Source: Platanthera guangdongensis (taxonomy: Eukaryota > Streptophyta > Magnoliopsida > Asparagales > Orchidaceae). From it: a DNA stretch of 64,000 nucleotides. Where the stretch lies: the NCBI GenBank assembly GCA_039583875.1, contig CM077152.1, forward strand, positions 20,063,538 through 20,127,537, written 5' to 3'. Below are positions 11,201-23,532 of this stretch, piece after piece. A program made the translations under genes and the position numbers. Numbering within the stretch: the stretch's first letter is position 1; every line of letters begins with the position of its first letter. Below the pieces are notes generated by a model. It worked only from the letters and a program-made list of their open reading frames with translations. It had not been told where the DNA came from and searched no databases.

Positions 11201-14200
11201 CTATATGAAGTGTTGCTCGATCTCGATGTGCTTCGTCCGTGCGTGACAAACTGGATTATTCACCAGTTTAAGAGCACTCTCATTGTCGCCACGAATCAGA
11301 GTAGGACGCTGCACCTTCTCATGGATGTCATCCACTATCCGCCTAAGCCAAATGGCTTCCTGAGCAGCCAAGGCCGAGGCCTTGTACTCTACTTCAGTAC
11401 TGGAGACAGACATCGAGTCCTGCTTCTTACTGCATCACGAGACTGTTGCCGATCCCATGAAGAAGACATAACCAGATTTCGACTTCCGATCATCTGTATC
11501 TCTCCCATAATCAGCATCCGGGTAGCCATGCAGACAAAAGTCTATGACCCTCTTATACAAGAGACTCAACTCCAAGGTGGACTTGACGTACTTCAAGATA
11601 CCTTTAGCCACCACCAAATGAGATTTACGAGGCTCCGCCATATACCGACTCATCCGGCCAACTGCATAAGCAATATTCGGCCTAATAATAGTCAGATATA
11701 TAAGACTCCCCACGAGAGCCCAAAACAACGAAGGGTCTGGAAGAACCTTCGCTCATCCCGCCGAAGTTTTAAGCCAACCTACAGCGGAGTAGAACTGTTC
11801 TTCCCTTCCCCCATGCCGAATTGCTTGACGTTCCTCTCCGCATAGCCCTTCTGGGAAACGAGCATGCCATTCTTTTGCCTCTCCACCTCGAGCCCAAGGA
11901 AATGTTGAAGCTCACCCAGATCCTTCATCTCGAACCGAATAGCTAGCTCAGCCCGGATCCTCCTCCGAGTTCCCGGTGACGATCATGTCATCAACGTACA
12001 ACAGAACGAGGCCCTGAAGCTCCCACTGCTTCTTGACGAACAGAATGTAATCTGAGTCTGAAGCAAAATACCAGCAGAACTGGAGATATTCTGCGATCTT
12101 TTCATAACACGCCCGAGGCGTTTGCTTCAAACCATAGAGAGCCTTCTTCAGCTTGCAGGCGTGCCCTGTATATTCTTCAGATACGAAACCCGGTGGCTGC
12201 ACCATGAAAATATTCTTGTCAATCTCGTCATAAAGAAAAATATTTTTCACGTCGAGTTGTCATATATTCCACCCATGGCAAGTCGCCAAGGAGACTACCA
12301 CGCGTACTGAAGTCATCTTGGCCACTTGGCTAAACGTCTCCTCATAATCCTCCCCGAACTGTTGAGAAAACCCCCGAGCCACAAGGCGAGCCTTGTACCG
12401 CTCGATACTCCAGTCAGCCTTCTTTTTTAACTTATACACTCACTTGCACGTCACAGGAGTGATGCCTTCGATTTTGGACACAAGAACCCAAGTCTCATTC
12501 TTCCTAAAAGCAGTCATCTCCTCATTCATAGCATCATCCCACTACTTGACTCCAGTGGCGTTCTCAAAGCACGAAGGCTCGTGTTCATCCAAAGGACCTG
12601 CGAAGAAACATGAAACAAAACTCACCATAATTCCGTCCATATACCGAGCTGGTGGAATAATAGTCCTTTTGGACCTCCGCAGGGCTTGACCCTGATCCAC
12701 CACTCATGTTGCTTCTTCTATGCTAGCTCTGATCCTAGACATATTAGGAGCATCGCTCCCCCTGCTTCGAAATCCAGAAGCCTCCGCCCCAGAACTAGTT
12801 GCCGCCGGAGCACCTGGCGACACAGGCAACTCCACCAGAAGATCCCGAGCAGCATCTTCTTGTCCTCCGTCAGACTTTCTCTCCTGTAACTTCACAGATG
12901 AGCTACCTTGGTATGACGTTAACTCGTCAAATACCACATCCTGCGCGACAACAAATTTTTGTGTTTCTGAATCCATGCACTTCCATCCCTTTTTTTGCTC
13001 ATCATATCCAACGAAGACTAGCTTCCTTGCTTTCACATCTAGCTTTGTCTCAGCGAGTCTGGAACGTACATATAGCAAGTCGACTCGAACACCCGAAGAT
13101 GTTCCATGTTGGGCTTCTCCTTGAATATCAACTCATAAGAAGACCTCATGTTGTTAGGACTGAGGGGCATCATGTTGATGACGTATATCGCACAAGCCAT
13201 TCCCTCCACCCAGAAGGCCCTGGGAATGCCTTTGGCATGAAGCCAACATTTGTAGGTTTTCGTCAGATGACGGATCTTCCGCTCAGCAATCCCGTTCTGT
13301 TATGGAGTGTGAGCACAAGTAAGTTCCTGTTGGATGTCGAACTTTCTGCAGAAGTTAAAGAAATCATGCGAAGTAAATTCCTCGTCATTGTCCGTTCTCA
13401 GCTTCTTAACCCGCAGACCGAGTCGACCCTCCACAAGCTCCTTGAACTACACAAACTTCCTAAACGCTTATAACTTCTCCTTCAGAAAGTATACTCATGT
13501 ATACCTGAAAAACTCATTAACAAGAACAAGCATATATCTGTTCCCGCCGAGACTGGTCGTGACGGTAGACCATGTTAGATCACCGTGGATGCATTCCAAC
13601 GATACTCTACACCTAGTCTACAATATGTCAAATTGAAGACGATGTGCCTTTCCATACTGACAATCGGTACAGACATGACCGTCGTCGTAGGAAGAAAGAC
13701 TAGGCAGATCATAGATCATGCACCAGACCTTTCACCGTCATAGTATTTAGCTTGTCTATCCCAACATGCCCTAACCTCTCGTGTCAGATAGCAGCGCTAT
13801 CATTCGCCCTCATCTTTTCAACATAAGAAACTTGTCGTCAAAACAAACAAGTCTTTCACCCTTCTCCCAACATGAGTAACGTCAGCTTTCACAACTGAAA
13901 CATTTCTGAGAAACCTCACTTTTGTCGGGCTGAACAGAACGTGATATCCAGCATCCACCGCATTGGTCAGCGAAAAGAGATTTTTCTTTATCTCAGGCAC
14001 GTGATACACACTCCGCAAAGTGAGTGACCCTCTATCACTGCCTAAAGAAATTGATCCCTCTTGCTCCACCGCATGCACAGTATCATCGACAGTAATAATA
14101 GTAGCAGTACCTTTATACTCCTGCAGAGACGAGAACTTGGACACGTCCCCGGTGAGGTGATGACCGCATCCGGAGTACACGATCCAGACCTCCTGATAAT

Positions 14201-14237
14201 CAATGGAGGAAAGTGCCCGGACACAAGTGCCCGTCAT
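11201..14237 (-). pseudogene. Copia B protease-integrase-RT-RNase H remnant
   Basis: The protease block starts near 14237. The active-site position reads WIVYSGCGHHLT, so the catalytic Asp is replaced by Tyr. The integrase tail lies at 13078-12704 (VFVGYDEQKKGWKC). RT lies at 12250-11948 (FLYDEIDKNIFM, GLKQTPRACYEK, LLYVDDMIV). RNase H lies at 11728-11201 (DADYGRDTDDRKS, TEVEYKASA, CHARTKHIEIE). Stops and frame changes between the blocks make it non-functional. Confidence 0.8.
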
Positions 14238-14299
14238 GAAAGCACTTCCTCATCCTTCCTCCTCAGGCTTCGACTCAGCCTCCTCTGCAGCATGCCCCA

Positions 14300-15132
14300 A
14301 CTGAAGTTTAACCCAACAATCCTTGCGGATGTGACCGAGCTGGTTGCATCTGGAGCATACCCCGCTTCTTCCCGTCGTCAGACTTAAGAGGCTTGCTCAT
14401 ATCCTGCCGTGATGAAGAAGACGGATCATCGCTAACAGACGTCTTCTTCTTCACGTCTCATCTCTTCTTCTTGCAAGAGAAAAGAACATTGTCGTCTCCA
14501 TTAAAGACCGACACTCCAGCCATCTACTTTGTCAAGCTCTCCTGCAAAGTTAACAGGTTCTCCAGTTCCAGCAAAGATGGTTGATTGGCTCAGCCCTAAA
14601 CAAAAGTTACAAAGGCCACATATTTCTTCCGCAATCCGCGGATGATGTGCCTTCTCAGCTTCGCCTCTGAGATAGGCTCTTCCGGGTCCAGTGCTGAAAT
14701 CTCAGCGCATATGTTCTTCATCTTTAAGAAGGAATATGACACTGACAGCTCCCCCTGAGTGGCCTTAGCCAACTCATTCTCCAAGAATTGTAGCCGAGCT
14801 ACATTCTTCTTGTTCAGCAGGCTATCCAAGGCCATCCAGATCTTAGCTGCCGACCGATAATCAATAATGTGGTCGAACAGTTACGGTGAAACAACCCGCT
14901 TTAGAGCGAATGCAGCCTTAGCATATGTTCGCTTCCACGCCTTCACCGCCTCAACATTGCCTCCGATAACGACCACTTCTTGTTGGTTGTCCCCACCAAC
15001 AACCTCCCACAGATCCTCGCCAAGAAGGTAGCTCTCCATGCACGACCTCCAACGCTTGAAGTTGGTCGGCGTCAAGAGCTCAATCTCAATCCCTCTTACG
15101 TAATCGGCTTCCATTGCTATCAGCTGAATCAC
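14300..15132 (-). pseudogene. Copia B gag remnant
   Basis: Gag-type sequence begins near 15132 with motifs such as LLTPTNFKRWRSCMESYL and VKAWKRTYAKAAFALKRV. After a stop it continues from about 14835 to 14596 (ENELAKATQGELSVSYSFLKM). A decayed zinc knuckle follows at about 14350-14300 (GHIRKDCW-like). It represents a copia capsid domain that can no longer be translated through. Confidence 0.75.
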
Positions 15133-15202
15133 TTGAACTTCAATAAAGGTATAACAATCTTAGATCGGTGAACTTCTACTCTTCAACACTCCTTTGATAC
15201 CA

Positions 15203-16740
15203 TGCAAACAATTTCTAAAGCGGGAGCTAATTGAGGTCGCAGGAACACTCAACCACAACCGAAGCCAAGTAAAAGACAGCAGCAACAGTAGCACAAGAGT
15301 TTCCAATTGAAATTAACTTATATTACAGGGCGAGGTATACATTGCAAGACATGATTTTACAATGTAAGTCAGGGAACCAAAAAACAACAAGTAGAAACAG
15401 CGCAGACAAATTCCAGTAACCGCACAAGTCGCCTACTCGCCAGCTGAGTCCACCGAGACCGCCGAAGTCGTCTATCCGCGGCTAACCGAGCGGACTGTTG
15501 TTATTGAAATGCTGAGCCAGGAACAGAACCCGCTGATTGACCGGGCGAACTTCTCCACTTATCCGCAACTCCGAGGAAGAGATCGAGCCGCAAAGACAGC
15601 GATCTGCTGCTTAGCCGCTGACTGTATCCGCGAACTGTTCCACACAGCCTGGTGTTAGCCGCAAAACCTGCACAGAACCAACTTCCTCAGTCGCAGCGGT
15701 TAGAAAACCGTAACCGTAAAATCAAGCGCGAGCTCGTTCTTACTGTTCACTGTCTATTTATGATGAGCCGATGGGTCCTATTTATAGATGTGAGGAAGAG
15801 TGTCGTCACCACCTACATCGATAGGATAACCGCTCATCAACCCTGTCGGTTAACACTTGTATCCGCACAACGCGGACACCAATGACAGATCACCAGGTCG
15901 CGCCTATCTACAATACCGGATAGACAACCAGTCCGCCAACCCCGCGGGCACTGCTACAAGTCCGCGCATCCCGCAGCTCGTGACTTGGACAAAATCCGTC
16001 CAGCAAATACCGTCGAACTCGGAGAATACAAGATCAGTCTGCACCAGGCGAACCCGACGAATACTGAGCAGTCCGCACTAGACGAACTCGGCGAATACCG
16101 AGCAGTCCTCACTAGGAGAACTCGGCGAATACCGAGCAGTCCGCAACAAGGCGAACTCGACGATCTAGGCAACTAACTGGACTTAGTTCCTCCCAGACCA
16201 AGTCCACCAAACTCTGCGGTCTCCAATCAAAACCATGCCACCTGATACCAAAATCGCGCCTTACTGAACAACTCCAGTCCGCCACTATGCGGACTGCTCC
16301 ATCAGTCCGCGCGACCTCCAGGCAACCTGTCCGCGCAACTGTGTCGACTCCACGATCTAAAATCCAGATCGCAAGCACAGAACCATGTCGAACACTAGCG
16401 AGCTCCATAAGAATCCGCAACACCAACCCTGTCGGACTCGGCGAACTCCATATTGAGTCTGCCACACCTGCAGCCAGAACTTGTCAAAAGATGACCAAGT
16501 CCATACCAGCGAACTCGACGACCTCCAAATGAGTCCGCCACTACCCGCGGATAACCAATCTTATTCACCTGATTACTCCACCAGAGTGCTTGCTGGTCCA
16601 GACCGCCAGAGAAGAACCACAGCCGAAACCGGCTGTCCGGCAAGGCTATCCGCCTAGTCCACGCGGTCTTCTGCGGTCTGTGCGAACTCCCATATCTGTC
16701 TGCCCGACTTCCACCACTTCACACTTCAACAATTTCAACA
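15203..16740 (-). repeat. 5' LTR of copia B
   Basis: 1,538 bp. Read on the minus strand it starts TGTTGAAATTG and ends TTTGCA, followed at once by the primer-binding site. It differs from its partner by many substitutions and small indels, so this is one of the older insertions. Confidence 0.9.
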
Positions 16741-16875
16741 TCCTGGGCTTTACCTAGCACCGTCACCGGGCTGCAGCCCAAGCACCCAACCCATCTCTGG
16801 CCTACTTCCGGGCACAGCGGGTTGTTGGAGGCTTTTTGCCCCCCTTTTGATGAGAAAACTCCATAGTTCAGCGAG

Positions 16876-16946
16876 ACCTACGGGGACTTCCCAGCAGGTC
16901 ACCCATCCCGAAATTTCTCTGACCCGAGCACGCTTAACTATGGAGT
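16876..16946 (-). pseudogene. 5S rRNA-like fragment
   Basis: On the minus strand 'agttaagcgtgctcggg' and 'gggatgggtgacctgctggg' followed by 'aagtcc' match the internal promoter region (A box to C box) of plant 5S rRNA. The 5' third of a 5S gene is absent. The fragment lies inside an inverted pair: 'gatgagaaaactccatag' (from about 16850) and 'ctatggagtttttcacttc' plus 'tcatc' (to about 16962). 5S-derived sequences are known in Cassandra-type TRIM LTRs and as dispersed pseudogenes. No flanking LTR pair could be shown here. Confidence 0.65.
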
Positions 16947-16980
16947 TTTTCACTTCTCATCCCGAAATTTCTCTGGCCCT

Positions 16981-17250
16981 CCGTGTCATTGTTGTTTGGA
17001 TCTCTTTTAACTGTTTGGCGCCCAGCCCGACACGGAGCTAAGGCTGTCCGATTCTCCGGACCGGAGGAAAACCAGGCGACCCACAACAGGGATAAAGAGT
17101 GGTGCACTTTTCCAAAATAGGATAATACTAAATGAACTAGATCAATCCAACTCATTTGATAATTCAATATACGAGAATACATATTCTGACTTGTTTGCTG
17201 ACACAATGGATCCAAAAAGTAGATACTTATATTTGTAGGGTGTAAATACA
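16981..17250. repeat. 260-bp direct repeat, copy 2
   Basis: Second copy of the segment at 8997-9264, in the same orientation. It is joined on its left to the 5S-like stretch and on its right to AT-rich sequence. Divergence is visible but alignment is continuous. Confidence 0.8.
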
Positions 17251-17516
17251 TATGTTTTTTAAGTACATTGGTTAAAAGTACTTAAAATAGAATCTGGCAT
17301 TTCTTCCTAGACAAACTATGTCAAATGGAATCATAGAAGCTATATGACACGAACTATAATTTCTGGCTTAAGTAAAGAATAAACATTACAAAATGAAGTT
17401 CACAAACATCCCTCAATTAACCAGCAAGATCATTTAAAAATTCAGTAATTTGACACCAAAAAGTTCAGTAATTTGCCACCAAATGGTACTCTAGCCTTCA
17501 GACTTGACTGAAAAAT
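17251..17516. other. AT-rich non-coding sequence
   Basis: About 265 bp between the repeat copy and copia C. No gene, repeat pair or splice-compatible exon was recognised. Confidence 0.4.
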
Positions 17517-17521
17517 GTTCG

Positions 17522-17703
17522 TGTTCATGTGCATTTAGCACAAAATGGTGTGTGTATAGTGTCTTCCCTCTTGTAATTAGTCTCACATCTCCAATGTAGT
17601 TTTTTGGCTCCCCTCCCAAGTGTATAAATTGGGGGGCAATGTAAGAGGAAAAGAAATAATAATTACGGGAATAATAAAAACTTTAGTCCTTTTATTTTTC
17701 ACT
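17522..17703 (+). repeat. 5' LTR of copia C
   Basis: 182 bp with TATA-like 'tgtataaattgg' in the middle. The pair can be aligned over its whole length with a few short indels. Confidence 0.88.
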
Positions 17704-18383
17704 TGATATCAGAGCTAGGTTCGAAAAAATCCATTTTTCATATCTTTCTTTTTCTACTTCCTTCTGTCGAGGCAAAGCCCCATTTCATTTGTGCCTTCGA
17801 AGTGTGTCATCCGGCAAGAAAGGATTTCTATTAGGGTTTAGGGTTAGGGCATGAGGAAAAAAATTGCACGCCGCAGGAGGAACAAGCGGCAAATTCGGCG
17901 CACTTAGCGCATCAGAGGAGCGTGCGTACAATTGCGGGAGAGCTGAGGTGGGAGGAGTGCGCAGGAGGAGTGCGCAGGGGGAGAAGCATCAGACGCGACA
18001 TTACGCAACAGTGTCGTGTGCGGCTGTGGAGAAGGAGCACACGATAGATCGAAAGCAGGAGATGGAGCGCATGCGGTTGTGGAGAAGGAGCGCATGCGAC
18101 TTCTAAGGAGTGTGCGACAGGGATTTCTGCGAGTCGCCTGGGTGAAAGCCATATAACCTAATCGGCAGGAGACGAAGCTCGTAACGTTGTGGAGAAGGAG
18201 CACATGCGGCTTTTGAGAAGGAGTATGCGACAGGGATTTCTGCGGCTTTGGAGTAGCACGCGACAGGAATTTCTGCAGTTGAGTAGATCGACGCACAGCG
18301 TCTTGAAGGAGCAGCATCGTCGTGGGGGCGGCTACAGGAGCAAGTAGGTCTCTATGGTAGAGTGTCGAATCTAGTGCGGCAGT

Positions 18384-19320
18384 GTGGCGCGACAGTCAAA
18401 GCAGATTTGCATGTTACGCATGGAGAAATTGATTGCCAAGATGGAGGCGGGTCTAAAAGTGTTCTTTGAGTTCCTGCATATGTCAAAAGCCGAGGGATTG
18501 GCTCAGTCGTCGTCGACTCTGAAAAAGTTGGATCTTCCTCCTGTGGAGCCGAAGCTCGATGGACCAGGTACATACTTAAGTTGGTCATATCGGGTGAAAA
18601 GGGCAGTCTCCGGAAGGAACCTTGAGGGCTATCTGACCGACAAGAAGAGGGAGCCAAAGAATGACTCAGATGGGTACAATGAATGGAAGACTACACACAG
18701 TCTGTTACACACTTGGCTCCTAAACTCAATAATCGTGTTTATCGCTATCACGGTAGATGGCATGGAGACTGTAAGCAATGTTTGAGGGAAGTTACAGAGG
18801 CTCTATGCAGGAGTCGACAACAACATGCATGTGTTTCAGATCGAACGAGAGATTGAGACTGTAACCCAGGGAGATTGTTCGATTTAGGAGTATGTCGCAG
18901 ATCTGTACCGACTGTGGGCATCCTATGATTATTTATCACCAGCCGTATGTTGCAAAGAGCATGAATGCACAAAAGGGGAGCAAGATGCTCAACGGAGGAC
19001 TATGCACTTTATGAGGGGGTTGAACTCGACATTTGAGCAAAAGAGTGCAATGTTTCTCGCTCAACCAAAGATTCCTACTCTGGACGAGACAATCTCAGTT
19101 ATGATGCAAGAGGAGAGCCGGATTAGGCTTCAGTCTGGTGCAACTACACCTATCGGGGTGAAATCAGCCCTAATGATAACCAATCCTAGGCACACATGAT
19201 AAAAGAGTGAGACACGATAATGTTATAATTGTGGCGAGATAGGTCGCCTACGACTGGCTTTGTCCCAAACCACCAAAGGAACTGGATGCAGGTGGACAGG
19301 GAAAAGGAGGCTACTATGGT
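18384..19320 (+). pseudogene. Copia C gag remnant
   Basis: A Gag-like frame runs from about 18412 (KLDGPGTYLSWSYRVKRAV, KNDSDGYNEWKTTHSLL) and, after in-frame stops, continues to about 19199 (MRGLNSTFEQKSAMFLAQ, ISVMMQEESRIR). A degraded CCHC knuckle follows at about 19229-19290. This UBN2-type Gag layout is usual for copia elements. Confidence 0.75.
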
Positions 19321-19374
19321 TGCGGCCGTGGGGGTCGCAAAGATGGTGGAAGAGGAGGCTACCGAACAAACATT

Positions 19375-22300
19375 ATGATAGTCGAGGATGAGACAGACAA
19401 AAGTAGGGATGAGATGGGAAATTCAGAGGAACGGGAGATTTTGAACGCTTACTCCCAACTGATGCGGAGAAAGCAGAAGGGAGTGATTGACGATGCACTC
19501 ATGCCAACTTCATCAATGGGTAACGCTGTCTCGTTCGCTCATTCAACCACAAGTACTGGAGAGACTCATGCCCTCGCATATATATCCAATATTAGATCAC
19601 AATATTGGGTAGTTGAATCGGGTGCTTCTCGACATATCACTAGGGATGCTAGGGAATTCCTTTTGTATACTCCTCTAGCAGTCCCAGAGCGCATCTATGC
19701 TACTGATGACACAACTCAGCTAGTGGTTGGTAAGGGTACCGTGCAATGTACCAACACTTTGACTCTGTCCAATATTTTGCATGCTCCTTCATTTCATGTG
19801 AATCTCTTATCCATTAGTGTTATCATATCTCAATTAAATGTGTTGTTGTGTTTGATATCCCGAAGATGATCTTCAAGGAGGAGACCGACAGAAAACTTGG
19901 GACTAACACATGACATAGTGGCTTGTGGTACTTCGATTGAGAAAATATGGATTCAGCTCTTTCAACCTATGTTGCACCGACACCGACACGCGACACACAA
20001 CACGACACAACACGTGACTCATCAATTTTCAAAAAATATCATATTCCGACACACTGGGACACGTATATTAAATATTTATTTTTTATAATTATGAACATCT
20101 TAAAATATTTAACAAAAAATAATAATAAAGAACAATTAACAAAAATTCAAATAAACTAAGTCATGTTTAAATATTACTCATCAAATATTCAAATGCAAAA
20201 CTTAACAAAAAGTCAAAAAATGATAAAACATTAACGCATTACTATTATAAATTATCAATAAAAATAACGATTACTCAAGTAAATCTTTTCCCCCACTTTC
20301 AATCTTTCTTTTTTAGAAAAAAATATCCATCAGACTAGTAGATTCACTTTCACTACATGAAAAGCTAAGAAGTGGGCAAAACCACTTTTTTAGGAGCAAG
20401 ACTCGTTATTCTAACATTTACATCTTTTTCTAGTTTTTCCACCTAAAATAGATCATTCTTTGAAACTTTTACACATTTTTCATTTTTTTTCCACCAATCA
20501 TTAACAAATGTGTTCACTCTTGTATATGAACTTCTAAAATATTTTTCACAAAAATTGCACTTTCAAGACAAATTGTATCTCGCCTCACCATGAGTTGCTA
20601 GCTTTGGGACACGCGAGTCCCGCGTGAGCCAGCGTGTCGGACTTCTGATATTAGTGTCGAAGAGTCGGATGAGTGTCGGAGAGTCCGACACCGATACGCT
20701 AGACATTTTAAAGTGTCGGTGTTTCATAGCTTTCAACCATTATTGAAGAAGCTGCAAAAGTTGGAAAGAGTGCGAAGGGCATACTACTACTTCATCATCG
20801 TTGTATGGGTCATCCTTCTTTTGTTGTTTTGAGTCAGATGTATCCCCTTCTATTTAAAAAGGCAAATCAAAAAAAACTTGTATGTGATGCCTGTGAACTA
20901 GGAAAACACACCAGAAATTCTTATTCTAGTTCTGGAAGTAGGAGTTCTCATTCATTTAATCAGATACATTCTTTGTTTGGGGACCATGTCTCACGCCCAC
21001 TATAAATGGATTTCGGTATTGTGTGTCTTTCATTGACTGCTTCTCACATGTGACTTGACTCTATTTAATAAAAAACAAAAGTGATGTGGTTGTCTGCTTC
21101 AAGGACTTCCACAAAGGGATTTAACCTCAATACGGTGTGATTGTAAATTTATTGAGATCTGACAATGGGACTGAGTACACTAATAGAGCATTTGAAGAGT
21201 ACATGTCCTCACAAGGAATCGAGCATCAAACTAATTGTCCATATACACCATATTTAGAGAACATGAGCCATATTATTTCTCCCCAGCTGACATGCCTTTT
21301 AGGGACTCGCTCGTTACAAACACAATGAGACAAAAAGGGGAAGATAATTGCAGTAGTGAGAGGCAAATAATAAGTATCCCATGTCCTCTCGTACAAAAGG
21401 GTGTGGAGATGACTGCATACGAGGAAAATGAATCTGTAAAAAGAGGAACTTAAGCTCGGGGGGAGGAGAATGATTCTGCGAAAGGTGGACCTAAAGATCA
21501 GGGAGAGCTAAGAGCATATGCAAGAAGAAGACAACAAAGTGAAGCTACAATATCGACAATGCAGACAATGCCCCCCTGCCTGCTCTGACTCCTGAGACAC
21601 CTACCCCGTCCACCTAAATCTCAGACCCACGGGTAATATACTCCCACATCTCATTACTCTCACCCCCATACCGGTAAGGAGTTCTCGCAAAAATGCGGGA
21701 GTCTCACCTGATCGATATGGCTTTTCTCGTGATATTGCCCAATTTGTTTCTTATTTTCATATATCACCTATGCATGAAGCATACATTGCATCTTTGGACA
21801 CTGTCTATATTCCTAAGTGTTGACAGATTGCTAAGGGGGATCCATAATGGAAAGCTGCAATGCTCGAAGAACTCGGGGCACTTGAGAAGAATAACACGAG
21901 GGATCTGGTATCTCTACCACCAAGAAAAAAAGCAGTTGGATGCAAGTAAGTTTTCACGGTGAAACAAAACCCAGAAGGGCGAGTTGAATGCTACAAAGCT
22001 CGCCTGCTTGCAAAGGGATACAACCGGACTCATGACATTGAATATGATGAGACCTTTGCGGCGGTCGCAAAGATGAGCACGGTACAGACACTGATATCTT
22101 TGGCGGTAAATGGATGATGAAAAATACACCAGCTCGACGTGAAGAATGCATTTTTTCATGGGGATTTGATGGAAGAAGTGTACATGGAGGTACCACCAGA
22201 ATTTGACACGAAACAAACAACAGGTAAGGTGTGTAGACTCAAGAAGTCCTTGTATGGGCTAAAGTAGCCTCCTCGAGCCTGATTTGACAGGTTTAAGAGA

Positions 22301-23330
22301 TCCATGATTGATATGAGGTATGAGCAGACAAATGCTGATTATACGGTGTTCTTCAAGAAACATGGGATTCATACAACAATTCTTGCTGTGTATATGGACG
22401 ATAGGTTTATTACTGTTGATGATGAGAGCGAAATTGCTCAGCTAAAAAGAAGATTGGACAAGAATTTTGAGGTAAAAGACTTGGGGACTAAGATATTTCC
22501 TTGGGATTGAGATAGCTCGCGGTGCGGAAGGGATCATTTTATCTCAAAGGAAATTTATGCTAGATTTGCTCAAAGAGATAGTTGGGGTGCAGACCTGTAA
22601 TCGCTCCCATTGATCAAAATTCCAAGATCAGCGCTGAGGCAGGAAAGTCAGTTGTTAAAGAAAGGTACCAGAGGTTGGTAGGCCGCCTAATCTATCTAAG
22701 TCACACCCGTTCTGACATATCTTTTGTCGTGAATATAGTGTCCTGCTATATGCATGACCCAAGCAAGGGTCACATGAATGTCGTTTATCAGCTACTAAGG
22801 TACTTGAAGAGTGCACTAGGAAAGGGATTAATCTTCCAAAAGAATAAGCATCTAACTATCAAAGGCTATTATGATTCTAGCTGGGCTAGTTGTGCTGATG
22901 AGGGAAGGTCCATATCAGGATATTACATGTTTGTAGGGAGCAATCTAGTCTCCTGGAGGAGCAAGAAACAGACAGTAGTTACAAGATCTACAACCGAGGC
23001 AGAGTACAAAGTCATGGTCTTAGATGTGGGGGAGATGTTATAGTTGAACACCTTGATGGTTGAACTTCAGATGCACCAAGGAGGGCAAATGACATTATGG
23101 TGTGACATCAAGTAACCTATTAGAATTGCAAATAACCTCGTCCAATATGACAGAACCAAGCATATAGAAATCAACAAATTTTTTATCGAGAAGTTGGATA
23201 GTGGAATACTAAAGATGGGACATGTCGTTACAAAAGTGCAAGTAGCCGATTGTCTAACTAAAGGACTCAGTTCACTAGACTTATTTAGGTTATGTGAGAA
23301 GATGGGCTTTATAAATATCTTTTGCCCTTC
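19375..23330 (+). pseudogene. Copia C pol remnant
   Basis: The protease site reads WVVESGASRHIT (19600-19640), with Glu in place of the catalytic Asp. The integrase zinc finger appears after the inserted transposon, at 20790-20920 (HHRCMGHPSF and CDACELGKHTR). An integrase core fragment is at 21137-21250 (LLRSDNGTEYTNRAF). RT runs about 21990-22510, with the catalytic box read as VYMDDRFIT. RNase H is at 22582-23280. Multiple stops and gaps break it. Part of the integrase C-terminus appears missing between about 21330 and 21700. Confidence 0.8.
19968..20729. mobile_element. Non-autonomous DNA transposon (MULE- or hAT-like) inside copia C
   Basis: An AT-rich 762-bp insertion splits the copia GAG-pre-integrase region. 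It is flanked by CTTTCAACC at 19959-19967 and 20730-20738. The ends are short inverted repeats of 'tatgttgcaccgacac' type (right end reads 'ctatgaaacaccgacac' on the minus strand), with subterminal clusters of 'cgacac' words. A 9-bp duplication favours a Mutator-like element; if read as 8 bp it would be hAT-like. No coding capacity is seen. Confidence 0.7.
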
Positions 23331-23341
23331 TTGAAGGGGAG

Positions 23342-23527
23342 TGTCGGCGTGCATTTGGCACAGAATGGTGTGCATTTAGCATCTTCCCACCTTTTGTAAT
23401 TGGTCTCACATCTCCAATGTAGTTTTTTTGGCTCCCCTCCTAAGTGTATAAATAGGGGAGCAATGCAAGAGGAAATGAAATAATAATTACAGGAATAATA
23501 AAAACTTTATTCCTTTTATTTTCTACT
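23342..23527 (+). repeat. 3' LTR of copia C
   Basis: 186 bp, partner of 17522-17703, with 'tgtataaatagg' as its TATA-like core. It ends just before the right GTTCG target duplication. Confidence 0.88.
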
Positions 23528-23532
23528 GTTCG

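Larger units (their letters stand above)
9477..16740 (-). mobile_element. Copia B: Ty1/copia element with long LTRs
   Basis: A 7,264-bp element flanked by TCCTG (9472-9476 and 16741-16745). LTRs are about 1.55 kb (9477-11050 and 15203-16740), much longer than in the other copia copies here. Coding sense is minus. The primer site next to the 5' LTR reads TGGTATCAAAGG, a variant of the usual initiator-Met site, and a purine tract (CAAGGGGGAG) precedes the 3' LTR at 11051. The coding part is badly decayed, with many stops and frameshifts. Confidence 0.93.
17522..23527 (+). mobile_element. Copia C: Ty1/copia element carrying a DNA-transposon insertion
   Basis: A 6,006-bp element flanked by GTTCG (17517-17521 and 23528-23532). 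LTRs of about 185 bp lie at 17522-17703 and 23342-23527. The primer site TGATATCAGAGC follows the 5' LTR and a GAAGGGGAG tract precedes the 3' LTR. It contains a 762-bp insertion at 19968-20729. Coding frames contain many stops. Confidence 0.93.
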
